This document shows, piece by piece, positions 43,694 through 54,637 of a DNA stretch of 64,000 nucleotides. The notes beneath the pieces are model-generated. The model was not told where the DNA came from, made no database searches, and saw only the letters and a program-made list of their open reading frames with translations. Source of the DNA: Clostridium guangxiense (GTDB taxonomy: Bacteria > Bacillota > Clostridia > Clostridiales > Clostridiaceae); contig NZ_JAJNKE010000006.1 of NCBI RefSeq assembly GCF_021043395.1, forward strand, positions 62,001 to 126,000. Reading direction: 5' to 3'. The position numbers were made by a program, and so were the translations under genes. Position 1 is the first letter of the stretch. Each line of letters starts with the position of its first letter.

Positions 43694-46516
43694 ATGAAAG
43701 AAAAAATTGTAATAAAAGGTGCTAAAGTTCATAATTTAAAAAATGTAGATTTAACAATACCTAGAAATGAATTTGTAGTTTTTACTGGTCTTTCAGGATC
43801 TGGAAAATCTTCTCTTGCATTTGATACACTTTATGCAGAAGGACAAAGAAGATACGTTGAATCCTTATCTTCATATGCAAGGCAATTCCTAGGACAAATG
43901 GATAAACCAGATGTTGAATATATTGAAGGTCTATCTCCAGCAATATCAATTGATCAAAAAACTACAAGTAGAAATCCACGTTCAACAGTTGGAACTGTAA
44001 CCGAAATATATGATTATTTAAGACTTTTGTATGCAAAAATAGGAGTTCCACACTGTCCTAAATGTGGAAAGGAAATAAGCCAGCAGACGGTTGATCAAAT
44101 GGTTGATAAAGTTATGCAATTACCTGAGAAAACTAAAATTCAAATTTTATCTCCTATAATAAGAGGGAGAAAAGGTGAACATGTAAAGGTAATTGAAAAC
44201 ATCAAGAAGAATGGATATGTAAGAGCTAGAGTAGATGGAGAGATGTTTGAGCTTGAAGATGAAGAAGTTAAGCTTGAAAAAAATAAAAAACACAATATAG
44301 AAGCGGTAATAGATAGAGTAGTTGTTAAAGAGGGAATTGAGGGCAGACTTTCTGATTCAATAGAAATAGCTTTAAAGTTATCCTCAGGTATTGTAATTAT
44401 AAATGTTGTTGGTAAAGAAGATATGCTTTTTAGTGAAAGTTTTTCATGCCCAGATTGCGGTATAAGCATAGGAGAGATTGCACCAAGAACCTTTTCCTTC
44501 AATGCACCTTTCGGAAAATGTGATGAGTGTGATGGACTTGGAACACTTATGGAAATTGATGAAGACTTAGTTATTCCTGATAAAAGTAAAAGTATAATGG
44601 AAGGAGCAATAGCACCTTGGGGAGAAGGGAGACTTAAAGAAGACTCATGGACATTTTGTATACTTAAGGCGCTTATGAAAAAATATAAATTTGACGTTAA
44701 CACTCCTATTGAAAAACTTGATAATAAAATTGTGAATGTACTTTTATATGGAACGCAGGGTGAGAAAATAAAAGTTTATTATGTTAAGGATGATAGAAAT
44801 ATGGAATTTTATCATGCATATGAAGGCATAATAAATGAAATGAAAAGAAGATATATGGAAAGTGGTTCAGAGGCTATAAAGCAGGAAATTGAAAATTATA
44901 TGAGTGATAAACCATGTCCTAAATGTAAAGGTGCAAGGTTAAAAAAAGAAGCGCTTTCTGTACTTGTAGGTGGTAAAAATATAATTGAATTAAGTTCTAT
45001 GCCAATAAGAGATGAAATTAAATTTCTAGATAAATTAAAGCTTAAAGAAAAGGATGTTATAATAAGTAATCAAATACTTAAAGAAATAAAAAGCAGACTT
45101 AAATTTCTTGTGGATGTTGGACTTGATTATCTTAACCTTACAAGAAATGCCAGAACGCTTTCGGGTGGAGAATCTCAAAGAATAAGGCTTGCAACTCAAA
45201 TTGGTTCCAGTCTTGTCGGGGTACTTTATATACTAGATGAGCCAAGTATAGGGCTTCATCAAAGAGATAATGATAAACTTATTGCCACTATGCAGCATTT
45301 GAAGGAAATTGGCAATACTGTTATAGTTGTTGAGCATGATGAGGATACTATAAAGGCTGCGGATTATATTGTTGATGTGGGACCAGGAGCTGGTGAGCAT
45401 GGTGGAAATATAGTTGCTGCTGGTACAATTGAAGATATAAAAAAATGCAGTGAATCAATTACAGGTCAGTATTTGACAGGAAAAAGGAAAATAGTAGTGC
45501 CTAATAATAGAAGAAAATTAGACAATAAGTTCATAGAAGTAATAGGAGCTAAGGAAAATAATCTAAAAAATATAAATGTAAAATTTCCAATTGGAGTATT
45601 TAATTGTGTTACAGGAGTATCTGGTTCGGGAAAGAGTACTCTTGTTAATGAAATACTTTATAAGGGACTAAACAAAAAATTAAATAGGGCAAAAGCAAAC
45701 CCAGGAGTATATAAGGAAATTAGAGGAATTGAAAATATAGATAAAATTATAGACATAGATCAAAGTCCTATTGGCAGAACACCAAGATCAAATCCGGCCA
45801 CTTATACAGGAGTTTTTGATATAATAAGAGAGTTATATGCTTCAACACAGGATTCAAAAGTAAGAGGTTACAAGGCAGGAAGATTTAGTTTTAATGTAAA
45901 AGGTGGAAGATGTGAAGCATGTAAAGGTGATGGAATAATAAAAATTGAAATGCAGTTTCTGTCTGATGTATATGTTCCTTGTGATGTCTGCGGCGGGAAA
46001 AGGTATAATAGAGAAACTCTTGAAATAAAATATAAAGGTAAGAATATTGATGATGTACTTAATATGACGGTTGAGGAGGCACTCGAATTCTTTAGTAATG
46101 TACCAAGAATAAAGAATAAACTTGAAACTCTTATGGAAGTTGGACTGGGATATGTAAGACTTGGACAGCCATCTACTCAGCTTTCAGGAGGAGAGGCACA
46201 GAGAATAAAACTTGCATATGAATTATCAAAACGAGGAACTGGAAAGACATTGTACATTTTGGATGAGCCAACTACAGGATTGCATACATATGATGTAAGT
46301 AAACTTATAGAGGTACTTCAAAGACTTGTTGATGCAGGAAACACAGTGGTTGTTATAGAGCATAATCTTGATGTAATAAAGTGCGCAGACTATATTATAG
46401 ACCTTGGTCCTGAAGGCGGTGAAAGAGGAGGAACTATTTTGTGCGCTGGAACACCCGAGGATGTGGCTAAAAATACTTCATCATATACAGGACAATACTT
46501 AAAAAAAATGTTATAA
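43694..46516 (+). CDS. uvrA: excinuclease ABC subunit A
   Basis: Damage-recognition ATPase of nucleotide excision repair. 940 residues with two ABC modules (GLSGSGKSS near residue 31, GVSGSGKST near 640), both signature motifs ([18 protein letters not shown]) and zinc modules (CPKCGKE..; [17 protein letters not shown]). SD GGGTGATG. It lacks an obvious promoter of its own, so it may be read from the uvrB promoter. Confidence 0.98.
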   Translation: MKEKIVIKGAKVHNLKNVDLTIPRNEFVVFTGLSGSGKSSLAFDTLYAEGQRRYVESLSSYARQFLGQMDKPDVEYIEGLSPAISIDQKTTSRNPRSTVGTVTEIYDYLRLLYAKIGVPHCPKCGKEISQQTVDQMVDKVMQLPEKTKIQILSPIIRGRKGEHVKVIENIKKNGYVRARVDGEMFELEDEEVKLEKNKKHNIEAVIDRVVVKEGIEGRLSDSIEIALKLSSGIVIINVVGKEDMLFSESFSCPDCGISIGEIAPRTFSFNAPFGKCDECDGLGTLMEIDEDLVIPDKSKSIMEGAIAPWGEGRLKEDSWTFCILKALMKKYKFDVNTPIEKLDNKIVNVLLYGTQGEKIKVYYVKDDRNMEFYHAYEGIINEMKRRYMESGSEAIKQEIENYMSDKPCPKCKGARLKKEALSVLVGGKNIIELSSMPIRDEIKFLDKLKLKEKDVIISNQILKEIKSRLKFLVDVGLDYLNLTRNARTLSGGESQRIRLATQIGSSLVGVLYILDEPSIGLHQRDNDKLIATMQHLKEIGNTVIVVEHDEDTIKAADYIVDVGPGAGEHGGNIVAAGTIEDIKKCSESITGQYLTGKRKIVVPNNRRKLDNKFIEVIGAKENNLKNINVKFPIGVFNCVTGVSGSGKSTLVNEILYKGLNKKLNRAKANPGVYKEIRGIENIDKIIDIDQSPIGRTPRSNPATYTGVFDIIRELYASTQDSKVRGYKAGRFSFNVKGGRCEACKGDGIIKIEMQFLSDVYVPCDVCGGKRYNRETLEIKYKGKNIDDVLNMTVEEALEFFSNVPRIKNKLETLMEVGLGYVRLGQPSTQLSGGEAQRIKLAYELSKRGTGKTLYILDEPTTGLHTYDVSKLIEVLQRLVDAGNTVVVIEHNLDVIKCADYIIDLGPEGGERGGTILCAGTPEDVAKNTSSYTGQYLKKML

Positions 46517-46521
46517 TTGTA

Positions 46522-46560
46522 TAGGCTAGCGTAACTAAAATGCTAGCCTTTGGCTTTATT
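46522..46560 (+). terminator. terminator-like hairpin after uvrA
   Basis: AGGCTAGC / GCTAGCCT stem with an 11-nt loop. The T tract is broken (TTGGCTTTATT), so efficiency may be low. Confidence 0.6.
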
Positions 46561-46591
46561 AAAGATATTATAGCGTAGGAGGGTGTTTTGT

Positions 46592-47053
46592 TTGTTTTTA
46601 TATCTGGGATCGATTGGTGCTAGTCTAAGCAAATTAAGCTTGATTTTTAAGATAATAATTATTGCAATAGTGTATGTAATAATTTTGTATGCTCTGAGAA
46701 TAATGTATAAGGATATAAAGAATGGAGGTTCCAAAAGGCCTTCAAGAAAAAAGACTTTTGGACTTGAAGTTATAGACCCTGGTGATAACAGGAATTTAAG
46801 AAGAGGATCTGTGATACCAATCAATAGAGAAACTACAATAGGAAGAAGAGATGATAATTCTGTAATTCTTAGAGAGGGATATGTCTCTGGGCACCATGCC
46901 AGAATATATCTTAGAAATACAGATTATATAATGGAAGATTTAAATAGTACTAATGGAACTATACTAAATGGTAGAAAGGTTGAAAAAAAAGTTTATATTA
47001 AAGCAGGAGACGAAATAAAAATAGGTAGTGCTGTATTTAAGGTAATAGGATAG
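46592..47053 (+). CDS. membrane-anchored FHA-domain protein
   Basis: 153 residues: an N-terminal membrane helix (about 14-37), a basic linker, and a C-terminal forkhead-associated domain (about 70-152; TIGRRDDNSVIL, then SGHHARIYL, LNSTNGTILNG). FHA domains bind phosphothreonine. It starts the FHA-rodA-pbpA cluster. The start is TTG 46592 with AGGAGG 9 nt upstream; GTG 46583 falls inside the SD. Confidence 0.88.
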   Translation: MFLYLGSIGASLSKLSLIFKIIIIAIVYVIILYALRIMYKDIKNGGSKRPSRKKTFGLEVIDPGDNRNLRRGSVIPINRETTIGRRDDNSVILREGYVSGHHARIYLRNTDYIMEDLNSTNGTILNGRKVEKKVYIKAGDEIKIGSAVFKVIG

Positions 47054-47063
47054 GTGATATGAT

Positions 47064-48269
47064 ATGTATAACAGCGTGAAGGAAGAGAAAAAGCTATTAA
47101 GATATACTTACCTTTTTTGCTTAGTTTGTTTCTTTAACTTATTTATAATAAAGGATCCTTTTGATAAAGGAGCACTGGTATTATGTGGAATAATATGCTT
47201 TTTAATGGCATATTCGCACTTTATACTTAGAAAATTTTATCCTGATGGAGACAAGTATGTACTTATATTTTCATGTATACTGTCATCTATAGGAATGGTG
47301 ATGTTATATAGAATTAAGGCAGATCTTGCCGTAAAACAAATTATTTGGTTTATAGGTGGGATTGCAATATTTATACTTATTGTTGTATTGCTTCCAGATC
47401 TTAAAAAATACGAAAAGTATAAATATGTATATATGGTTGTTTGCTTGATATTTATGGCAATGGCTACTATTCATGGTACATCAAAATATGGAGCTAAAAA
47501 CTGGGTGTATATTGGCAGCATGGGATTTCAACCTTCTGAATTTGGAAAAATATTTTTTGTTGCCTATCTGGCGTCTGCCTTAAAGGGATATAAAAATTTT
47601 AAACAGCTGATAGAACCAGCCATTGTTGTAATGGTAAGTTTAGGTTTCATGGTACTGCAAAATGATTTAGGTTCAGCTCTTTTATTTTTCGGAATTTCTA
47701 TTACAATGCTTTATATAGCAACATCAAAATTAAAATACATAGTTGTGTGTTTAATTTTATTTATAGTTGGTGGATTTTTAAGCTATAAATTGTTTGGGCA
47801 TGTTCGTTTAAGATTTATGATATGGCATAATCCATGGCCGTATAAAACCAATCAAAGTTATCAATTGGTTCAATCAATGTACTCTATAGCTTGGGGTGGA
47901 TTGTTTGGTACAGGACTTGGACTTGGATATCCTAATTTTGTACCTGTAAGTGAATCTGATTTTATATTTTCAGCTATTTGTGAGGAAATGGGAGTGCTTA
48001 TGGGATTTGCCATAATGATTCTTTACTTTTTACTTTTTTATAGATGTATGCGTGCAGCGGTATATGCAGAAGATAATTTTTCAAGACTTCTTGCAGTAGG
48101 ATATAGTGCAATGATAGCGTCACAAGTTTTAGTAATAGTTGGAGGAGTTACTGGAATGATACCTTTAACTGGAATAACTCTTCCACTTATTAGTTCAGGT
48201 GGAAGCTCAATGATAATAATTTTTGTTGCCCTTGGTATAATTCAAAAAATATCAGAGGGAGGAAAATAA
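47064..48269 (+). CDS. rodA: SEDS-family peptidoglycan polymerase (RodA/FtsW)
   Basis: 401 residues with about ten membrane helices. Conserved segments are YGAKNWVYIGSMGFQPSEFGK and LISSGGSSMI near the end. It polymerises lipid II together with a class B PBP. It lies 10 bp after the FHA gene and 0 bp before the PBP gene. RodA is preferred over FtsW because of the partner, but SpoVE/FtsW function is not excluded. Confidence 0.92.
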   Translation: MYNSVKEEKKLLRYTYLFCLVCFFNLFIIKDPFDKGALVLCGIICFLMAYSHFILRKFYPDGDKYVLIFSCILSSIGMVMLYRIKADLAVKQIIWFIGGIAIFILIVVLLPDLKKYEKYKYVYMVVCLIFMAMATIHGTSKYGAKNWVYIGSMGFQPSEFGKIFFVAYLASALKGYKNFKQLIEPAIVVMVSLGFMVLQNDLGSALLFFGISITMLYIATSKLKYIVVCLILFIVGGFLSYKLFGHVRLRFMIWHNPWPYKTNQSYQLVQSMYSIAWGGLFGTGLGLGYPNFVPVSESDFIFSAICEEMGVLMGFAIMILYFLLFYRCMRAAVYAEDNFSRLLAVGYSAMIASQVLVIVGGVTGMIPLTGITLPLISSGGSSMIIIFVALGIIQKISEGGK

Positions 48270-49718
48270 ATGAACGATATTTCGAATAATACAAAAAAGG
48301 TTTTGATGGTTTTTATAATATTCTTTATTGCCACCATTTCTTACATAACATATTTTGAAATGGTGACAGGACCTAAAATTGTGAATAATACCGACAATAA
48401 AAGGTTATGGGCAAAGAGAAATGAAGTTTTAAGAGGTACAATATATGACAGAAATAAAAAGCCTTTAACGACCAGTGAAAGAGTAAATACTCTTACTCAG
48501 AAAAGAAGTTATACTGGAGGGGCATTATTTGCACATGTACTTGGATATGTAAATCAAAAGTATGGATTAACTGGACTTGAAGCTAAGTACGACCAATATT
48601 TAATGGGTGCAAAGGATGAGAGTTTAACACAGTTTTTAAATAGTGTCATAAAAAATAAAGGTAATGTTCAAGCAGAAGAAAAAAATGGAGATGATTTAAT
48701 AACTACTTTAGATTACAATGTTCAAAAGGAGGCATTTGATGCGCTTGGTGATAACAGAGGAGCTGTTGTAGCCTTAGATCCTAAAACTGGTGAAATTTTA
48801 GCAATGGTGTCAAAACCATCTTTTGATCCAAATGATTCTGCACTTCAGTCGAATTGGTCTTCATTAAATAGTGATTCAAGTAGACCACTTTTAAATAGAG
48901 CAGTCTCAGGATTATATCCGCCGGGATCTACCTTTAAGACTATAACTGCAATTAGTGCACTTGAAAATATATCTGGAATTGAAAATAGAACTTTTAATGA
49001 CAATGGTGTACTTGTATTTAATTCAAGACAATCCTTAAGGAATTTTGATGGAGAGTCTTTTGGAACTATAAGCTTTAAGGATGCTTATGTGCATTCAAGT
49101 AATGTTGTATTTGGAACATTAGGTATGGAACTTGGAAATGACAAGCTAAAGAAAACAGCAGAAGATTTTTATTTTAATAAGGATATACCTTGTGATGGAA
49201 TAGTTATAGATAAAAGTCAATTTCCAACACTTAAAAGCTATGAAGTGGGAAATAAGGCTCAAAGTGCCATAGGTCAGGCAAGCGATCTTGCTACTCCTAT
49301 GCAAATGGCTCTTGTAGCAAGTACTATTGCAAATGATGGAGTTATGATGAAACCTCATCTTGTAAAACAGATATTAGCTAGCGACGGAAGTGTTGTGCAA
49401 GATATTCAAGGAGAAAGCAATGGAAGCATAATATCAAGTGATGTTGCGGCTACAATGAGAAGTTTTATGAAAAATGTTGTTGCAGAAGGAACAGGTGGAA
49501 ATGCGGCTATAGAAGGCGTTGATGTTTGTGGTAAAACAGGTACGGCAGATCATCAAGAAAATGGAAAAGATGCAAAACCTCATTCGTGGTTTATAGGCTT
49601 TGCTCCATATAACAATCCTAAAGTTGCAGTGGCAGTTATAGTTGAGGATGGAGGCCAAGGTGGTATTGCAGCAGCTAAAATTGCTTCACAGGTAATGGGA
49701 ACTGCATTGGGCAAGTAG
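48270..49718 (+). CDS. pbpA: class B penicillin-binding protein (PbpA-like transpeptidase)
   Basis: 482 residues: an N-terminal membrane anchor (about 9-31), a short pedestal, and a transpeptidase domain with S220-TFK, S276-S-N278 and K422-TG. It is shorter than PBP2/PBP3 (600-700) and similar in size to mycobacterial PbpA. ATG directly follows the rodA stop; SD GGGAGG. It cross-links the glycan made by the adjacent SEDS protein. Confidence 0.94.
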   Translation: MNDISNNTKKVLMVFIIFFIATISYITYFEMVTGPKIVNNTDNKRLWAKRNEVLRGTIYDRNKKPLTTSERVNTLTQKRSYTGGALFAHVLGYVNQKYGLTGLEAKYDQYLMGAKDESLTQFLNSVIKNKGNVQAEEKNGDDLITTLDYNVQKEAFDALGDNRGAVVALDPKTGEILAMVSKPSFDPNDSALQSNWSSLNSDSSRPLLNRAVSGLYPPGSTFKTITAISALENISGIENRTFNDNGVLVFNSRQSLRNFDGESFGTISFKDAYVHSSNVVFGTLGMELGNDKLKKTAEDFYFNKDIPCDGIVIDKSQFPTLKSYEVGNKAQSAIGQASDLATPMQMALVASTIANDGVMMKPHLVKQILASDGSVVQDIQGESNGSIISSDVAATMRSFMKNVVAEGTGGNAAIEGVDVCGKTGTADHQENGKDAKPHSWFIGFAPYNNPKVAVAVIVEDGGQGGIAAAKIASQVMGTALGK

Positions 49719-49732
49719 AAGGAGAGAGAAAA

Positions 49733-51601
49733 GTGTTTGATTTTAAGTATCAGTTAAAGATTCTTCCAGATAGACCAGGAGTATATCTTATGAAGAACTC
49801 TTTGGGTGAAATAATATATGTAGGAAAGGCAAAAATATTAAAGAATAGAGTTAGACAATACTTTCAAAGTTCAAAAAACCATTCTGAAAAAGTTAAGGCA
49901 ATGGTTAAAAACATAGCTGAGTTTGAATATATAGTTACAGATTCTGAAATGGAAGCACTTATTTTAGAATGTAACTTAATAAAAAAGTATAGACCTAGGT
50001 ATAACATACTCTTAAAAGATGACAAACACTATCCTTTTATTAAGGTCACTATAAATGAGGATTTTCCGAGAATAATAATGACTAGAATGAAAGTTAAGGA
50101 TGGAACAAAATATTTTGGACCGTACCCTGAAGTTTCAGCGGTATATGAAACGCTGGACTTGATTAAAAAAATTTTTCCTATTAGAAATTGCAAAATGACA
50201 ATTAAGGAAGGACAGAAGAAAGTTAGACCTTGCCTTAATTATTATATAAAAAGATGTAATGCACCATGCGCAGGATTTGTAACCAAAGAGGAATATTCCG
50301 TTATAATAAAGAATGTATTATCACTTCTTTCAGGCAGAAATGTTGAAATTATAAATGATATGAAAAGAAAAATGGATAAAGCAGCGGAAGAACTTGAATT
50401 TGAAAAAGCAGCAGCCTATAGAGATAAAATAAGTGCATGTGAAAAAATACTTGAAAAGCAAAAAATAATTGGAAGTAATTTTCAAGATGAGGATTTCATA
50501 AATGTTTTTAGCGATGGAAAAGATAGCTGTGTTCAGATATTCTTTGTTAGAACAGGAAAAATTATAGGAAGAGAGCATTTTACTTTTGATAATACAGAAG
50601 GGCAGAGCAGTGAGGAAATAATATCCGAATTTATAAAGGAATTTTATGGGGGAACAGCTTATATACCAAAGGATATATATGTTCCTTGTATTTACGATGC
50701 AGAACTTTTGCAGGATTGGCTTTCAATGAAAAGAGGTTCTAAAGTAAACATTAAGATTCCACAAAAGGGTGAGAAGAAAGATTTGCTTGATATGGTTTTT
50801 AGAAATTCTAAGATTATGCTTGAACAGTTTAAATTAAAACTATTGAGTGATAAGAAGAATAATACACAAGTTATTGAAAAATTGGCTGAATTTCTTAAAC
50901 TAGATGATATACCACATAGAATAGAAGCATATGATATTTCTAATATTCAAGGTGTTGATTCTGTTGGATCAATGATTGTTTTTGAAGATGGGAAACCTAA
51001 AAATAGTGATTATAGAAGATTTAAAATAAATTCTGTAAAGGGCGCTAATGATTACGAGAGTATGAGAGAAATTTTAACTAGAAGATTCAAACATGGTTTA
51101 GAAGAGGTTAAAGCAATTGCGGAGAGTAAAATATCTTTAAGTGCAGGAAAGTTTTGTGTGTTTCCGGATCTTATTTTAATGGATGGAGGTAAGGGTCAAA
51201 TAAATATAGCCCTTGAGGTACTTAAAGAATTTAGTATAAATATTCCTGTATGTGGAATGGTTAAGGATGACAGGCATAATACTAGAGGAATAATATATAA
51301 TAATGAGGAATTAAATTTAAAGGGAAATTCTGATATAATGCATTTTGTCACTAGAGTTCAAGATGAAGTACATAGGTTTGCTATAACCTATCATAGAAGC
51401 CTAAGAGATAAAAGGGTGCTTCATTCAGTGTTAGATGATATACCAGATATAGGAGCTACCAGAAGAAAAGAACTGCTTAAAAATTTTGGCAGCATAGAAA
51501 ATATAAAAAAAGCATCTTATGATGAACTTATAAAAGTATCATCTATAAACAAAAAAGCAGCAGAAAGCATTGTTCAATACTTTAAAAGCAGTTCACAATG
51601 A
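49733..51601 (+). CDS. uvrC: excinuclease ABC subunit C
   Basis: Dual-incision nuclease of nucleotide excision repair. 622 residues: GIY-YIG domain (about 10-90; GVYLMKN..IIYVGKA), UVR domain (about 205-240), RNase H-like domain (EAYDISNIQG), and C-terminal HhH pair (IPDIGATRRKELL). The start is GTG with AAGGAGAG upstream, 14 bp after pbpA. Confidence 0.97.
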   Translation: MFDFKYQLKILPDRPGVYLMKNSLGEIIYVGKAKILKNRVRQYFQSSKNHSEKVKAMVKNIAEFEYIVTDSEMEALILECNLIKKYRPRYNILLKDDKHYPFIKVTINEDFPRIIMTRMKVKDGTKYFGPYPEVSAVYETLDLIKKIFPIRNCKMTIKEGQKKVRPCLNYYIKRCNAPCAGFVTKEEYSVIIKNVLSLLSGRNVEIINDMKRKMDKAAEELEFEKAAAYRDKISACEKILEKQKIIGSNFQDEDFINVFSDGKDSCVQIFFVRTGKIIGREHFTFDNTEGQSSEEIISEFIKEFYGGTAYIPKDIYVPCIYDAELLQDWLSMKRGSKVNIKIPQKGEKKDLLDMVFRNSKIMLEQFKLKLLSDKKNNTQVIEKLAEFLKLDDIPHRIEAYDISNIQGVDSVGSMIVFEDGKPKNSDYRRFKINSVKGANDYESMREILTRRFKHGLEEVKAIAESKISLSAGKFCVFPDLILMDGGKGQINIALEVLKEFSINIPVCGMVKDDRHNTRGIIYNNEELNLKGNSDIMHFVTRVQDEVHRFAITYHRSLRDKRVLHSVLDDIPDIGATRRKELLKNFGSIENIKKASYDELIKVSSINKKAAESIVQYFKSSSQ

Positions 51602-51649
51602 CGAAGAATGGGGATGTCGCACTAAAAATATTGCGAACTAATTTAAGAA

Positions 51650-51887
51650 GTGAAGGGTTTTAACTTACTTCGTTCGTTAAAAGACTAAGGTTTTCGCTAT
51701 GCGAAAGGTGAAGGGGTTTACGGTGCTATGCACGTAAAAGGTGAACTTTTTTATCTTCGATAAAAAGCTAAGGATGATTTTCTTACGTTTTACTACAGAA
51801 AATCTTTAACTTATTTAAATTATTTATTTTTCGTAGTGAAGCGGAGAAAAATATCCCTTAACTTTTTGCTGTGGCAAAACCCTTCAC
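51650..51887. repeat. family E palindromic repeat, copy E2
   Basis: GTGAAGGGTTTTAA at the left and AAAACCCTTCAC at the right. The interior is closely similar to E1, including CTATGCGAAAGGTGAAGGG, the GTAAAAGGTGAAC stem and the TTTTTCGTAGTGAAGCGGAG block. No C/D-type tail follows. It fills the gap between uvrC and the PHP gene. Confidence 0.8.
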
Positions 51888-51922
51888 TCATTGTGAATTG
51901 TATTAGTTGGGAGGAAATTGAT

Positions 51923-52648
51923 TTGAAGTACGTAGTAGATTTGCATACGCATAGTATAGTGAGTGGGCATGCTTATACAACATTACTTGAAAATATAAAA
52001 CAGGCATCGTTAAATGGAATAAAAGTGTTGGGTACTAGTGAACATGGACCTAAAATGCCTGGTGGACCACATATATATTATTTTGGAAACATGAGAAATA
52101 TTCCTAGGGAGCTTTATGGTGTAAAAATACTAAGGGGCTGTGAAGCTAATATAATTGATAGAGAAGGCAATATAGATTTACCAGAAGAGGTACAAGAAAA
52201 GTTGGATTATATAATTGCAAGCCTCCATGATCCATGTATTGATCCAGGAACTATTGAAGAAAACACAAAAGCGGTTATAAATGTTATGAATAATAAAAGA
52301 ATAGATATACTTGGACATTTGGGGAATCCCACTTTTCCAATCGATAAAGAAACTGTAGTAAAAAAGGCAAAAGCGACTAATACCATTATAGAATTGAATA
52401 ATGGCTCATTAACTGGTTCTAGAGAAGGAAGCATGGAAAGCTGCATTGAGATAGCTGAGCTTTGTAAGAAAAATAAGGTAAAGGTCATATTAAGCACTGA
52501 TGCACACATATGTTTTAAAATAGGTAAATTTGAAAAAGCACAAGAAATTGTAAGAAGAGTAAATATGCCTGAAGAACTTATAGTAAATAATGATGAAAAC
52601 AAAATTTTCGATTATTTAAAGGCAAAAGGCAAGCTGATTAATATTTAA
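51923..52648 (+). CDS. PHP-domain phosphatase (YcdX-like)
   Basis: 241-residue PHP-family metallophosphatase. Metal ligands: H8 and H10 in DLHTHS, H16, H41 in SEHGP, then SLHDPC, LGHLGNP and STDAHICF. The substrate is unknown. The start is TTG 51923 with GGGAGG about 8 nt upstream; the reading frame upstream runs into repeat E2 and is rejected. Confidence 0.88.
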   Translation: MKYVVDLHTHSIVSGHAYTTLLENIKQASLNGIKVLGTSEHGPKMPGGPHIYYFGNMRNIPRELYGVKILRGCEANIIDREGNIDLPEEVQEKLDYIIASLHDPCIDPGTIEENTKAVINVMNNKRIDILGHLGNPTFPIDKETVVKKAKATNTIIELNNGSLTGSREGSMESCIEIAELCKKNKVKVILSTDAHICFKIGKFEKAQEIVRRVNMPEELIVNNDENKIFDYLKAKGKLINI

Positions 52649-52711
52649 ACTTGATTATAAGCCTGTTTTAAATTATACTAACTTTATATTAATATTTTGA
52701 GGAGATGTACT

Positions 52712-53629
52712 ATGAATTATATTCAGTATTTTGTGGCAGAACTTAATAAATTTATGGATGAGGATGATATTAAAATTGATGTGCCTATGAAGAAGTACAC
52801 ATCTTTTAAGGTTGGTGGTAATGCTGATGTGCTTATAACACCTAAAAAATATGAAGATGTAAGTAAGATAATAGATTTATGTAAAATTAATAATATAAAT
52901 TACTATATAGTAGGTAATGGATCTAATATTCTCGTAAAAGATGGCGGGCTTAGGGGAGTCGTTATAAATTTATCTAAACTTAATAAAATAACTATTAATG
53001 GTGAAGAACTTACAGCACAAGGAGGAGCTTCACTTGGAGATGTAAGTATAAAATCTCGTGATGAAAGTTTAACAGGTCTTGAATTTGCATGTGGGATTCC
53101 AGGTACAGTTGGAGGCGCTGTGGCTATGAATGCTGGTGCATATAATGGTGAGATATCGGATGTGATAGACAGTGTTCTAGTTATGGATAATGATGGACAA
53201 ATATTGAGATTAAGTAGTGAAAAGCTTGAGCTTGGATACAGGACTAGTATAATATTAAAACAAAACTATATTGTTCTGGAAGCAAGTTTTAAACTTCAAA
53301 AGGGAGAATATGATAAAATTGCTGGAAGAATAAGCGATCTTATGAGACGACGAAGAGAAAAACAGCCGCTTGAATATCCTTCAGCAGGAAGTACATTTAA
53401 AAGACCAGAGGGGCATTTTGCAGCAAAACTTATTCAAGATAGTGGACTAAAGGGAACCCAAATGGGTGGAGCGCAAGTATCTGATAAACACTCTGGATTT
53501 ATTATTAACAAAGAAGATGCAACGGCTAAGGATATTTTAGATTTAATACATTTTGTTCAAAAAACAGTTAAGAATAAATTTAATGTAGAACTTGAGCCGG
53601 AAGTTAGAATCTGGGGAGAAGATAAATAG
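52712..53629 (+). CDS. murB: UDP-N-acetylenolpyruvoylglucosamine reductase
   Basis: FAD enzyme that makes UDP-MurNAc. 305 residues, type II MurB. FAD-binding [30 protein letters not shown], catalytic S227 (AGSTFKRP), R177 and E297 (LEPEVR). The start is ATG 52712 with GAGGAG 7 nt upstream; TTG 52697 precedes the SD. Confidence 0.96.
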   Translation: MNYIQYFVAELNKFMDEDDIKIDVPMKKYTSFKVGGNADVLITPKKYEDVSKIIDLCKINNINYYIVGNGSNILVKDGGLRGVVINLSKLNKITINGEELTAQGGASLGDVSIKSRDESLTGLEFACGIPGTVGGAVAMNAGAYNGEISDVIDSVLVMDNDGQILRLSSEKLELGYRTSIILKQNYIVLEASFKLQKGEYDKIAGRISDLMRRRREKQPLEYPSAGSTFKRPEGHFAAKLIQDSGLKGTQMGGAQVSDKHSGFIINKEDATAKDILDLIHFVQKTVKNKFNVELEPEVRIWGEDK

Positions 53630-53650
53630 GAAATAGCTATATTAATTATT

Positions 53651-53697
53651 TGCTGAAGTTGTACAGTCATTTTGTATAAGTAACTTCAGCATTTTGT
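53651..53697 (+). terminator. terminator of murB
   Basis: TGCTGAAGTT / AACTTCAGCA perfect arms with a 21-nt loop that can pair further, then TTTTGTG. An extended -10 (TGT-TATAAT, 53697-53705) for rapZ follows at once. Confidence 0.75.
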
Positions 53698-53752
53698 GTT
53701 ATAATTAAGTTGATTTCAGTATAAACAAGTACTAAATGAGGAGGCGGTAAAA

Positions 53753-54637
53753 ATGAGATTTGTCATTGTTACTGGGTTATCTGGGGCAGGAAAGACTCAG
53801 GCAATAAGGAGTCTTGAAGATTTGGGATATTTTTGCGTTGATAATTTGCCGTCAACACTTATACCAAAGTTTGCAGAAGCATGTTTTCAAACGCAAGGAG
53901 TGATAGATAGAGTTGCACTTGTAATAGATATTAGAGGTGGTAAGTTTTTTGATAATATTTTTGAAGGATTAGATTATCTTAAAAATAATGGATACAGTTA
54001 TGAAATATTATTTCTCGATGCTTCAGATGAAGTACTTATAAAGAGATATAAAGAATCCAGAAGAAAGCATCCTCTTGCACCAGAAGGAAGAATTATTAAT
54101 GGAATAAAGCTTGAAAGAAAAAAGTTGGAAGAAATTCGAAATATGGCAAATAATATAATTGACACTTCAAAGCTTGTAGCAAGAGAACTTAAAGAAAAAA
54201 TAACAGTAATTTATCAGAGGGAAGGTCAAATTGAAACTAAACTTATAGTTACAGTAGTATCCTTTGGATTTAAATATGGAATTCCAGTTGATTCAGATCT
54301 TGTTTTTGATGTTAGATTTTTACCTAATCCATTTTATATACCAGACCTTAAACATTATTCAGGAAATGAAAAGCCGGTAAGTGAATATGTAATGTCATTT
54401 CCTCAAACTCAAGCTTTTATTGATAAGCTTCATGATATGCTTAAATTTTTAATACCAAACTACATTAAAGAAGGCAAAAGGCAGCTTATAGTTTCAATAG
54501 GGTGCACTGGAGGAAGGCATCGTTCAGTAACAATAGCTAATGAAATTTATAAGAGACTAAAAAATGATGGGCAAATTGTCAATATTGATCATAGAGATAT
54601 TGAAGAGGATATTAATAAAGGTGGTAAAAAGCTATGA
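53753..54637 (+). CDS. rapZ: RapZ/YvcJ-family nucleotide-binding protein
   Basis: 294-residue P-loop protein (GLSGAGKT at 8-15, VDNLPSTL, and the C-terminal [10 protein letters not shown]). In E. coli it controls GlmZ decay; in B. subtilis YvcJ hydrolyses nucleotides. First gene of the conserved rapZ-yvcK-whiA block. SD GAGGAGG. Confidence 0.95.
   Translation: MRFVIVTGLSGAGKTQAIRSLEDLGYFCVDNLPSTLIPKFAEACFQTQGVIDRVALVIDIRGGKFFDNIFEGLDYLKNNGYSYEILFLDASDEVLIKRYKESRRKHPLAPEGRIINGIKLERKKLEEIRNMANNIIDTSKLVARELKEKITVIYQREGQIETKLIVTVVSFGFKYGIPVDSDLVFDVRFLPNPFYIPDLKHYSGNEKPVSEYVMSFPQTQAFIDKLHDMLKFLIPNYIKEGKRQLIVSIGCTGGRHRSVTIANEIYKRLKNDGQIVNIDHRDIEEDINKGGKKL

Noticed and set aside
44140-44703. 187-codon minus-strand frame inside uvrA
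   Set aside because: Shadow of the uvrA codon pattern; Ser/Leu/Pro-rich with no SD or domain.
51836-51922. 29-codon extension of the PHP phosphatase
   Set aside because: It reads through repeat E2; TTG 51923 has GGGAGG and starts the conserved DLHTHS region.
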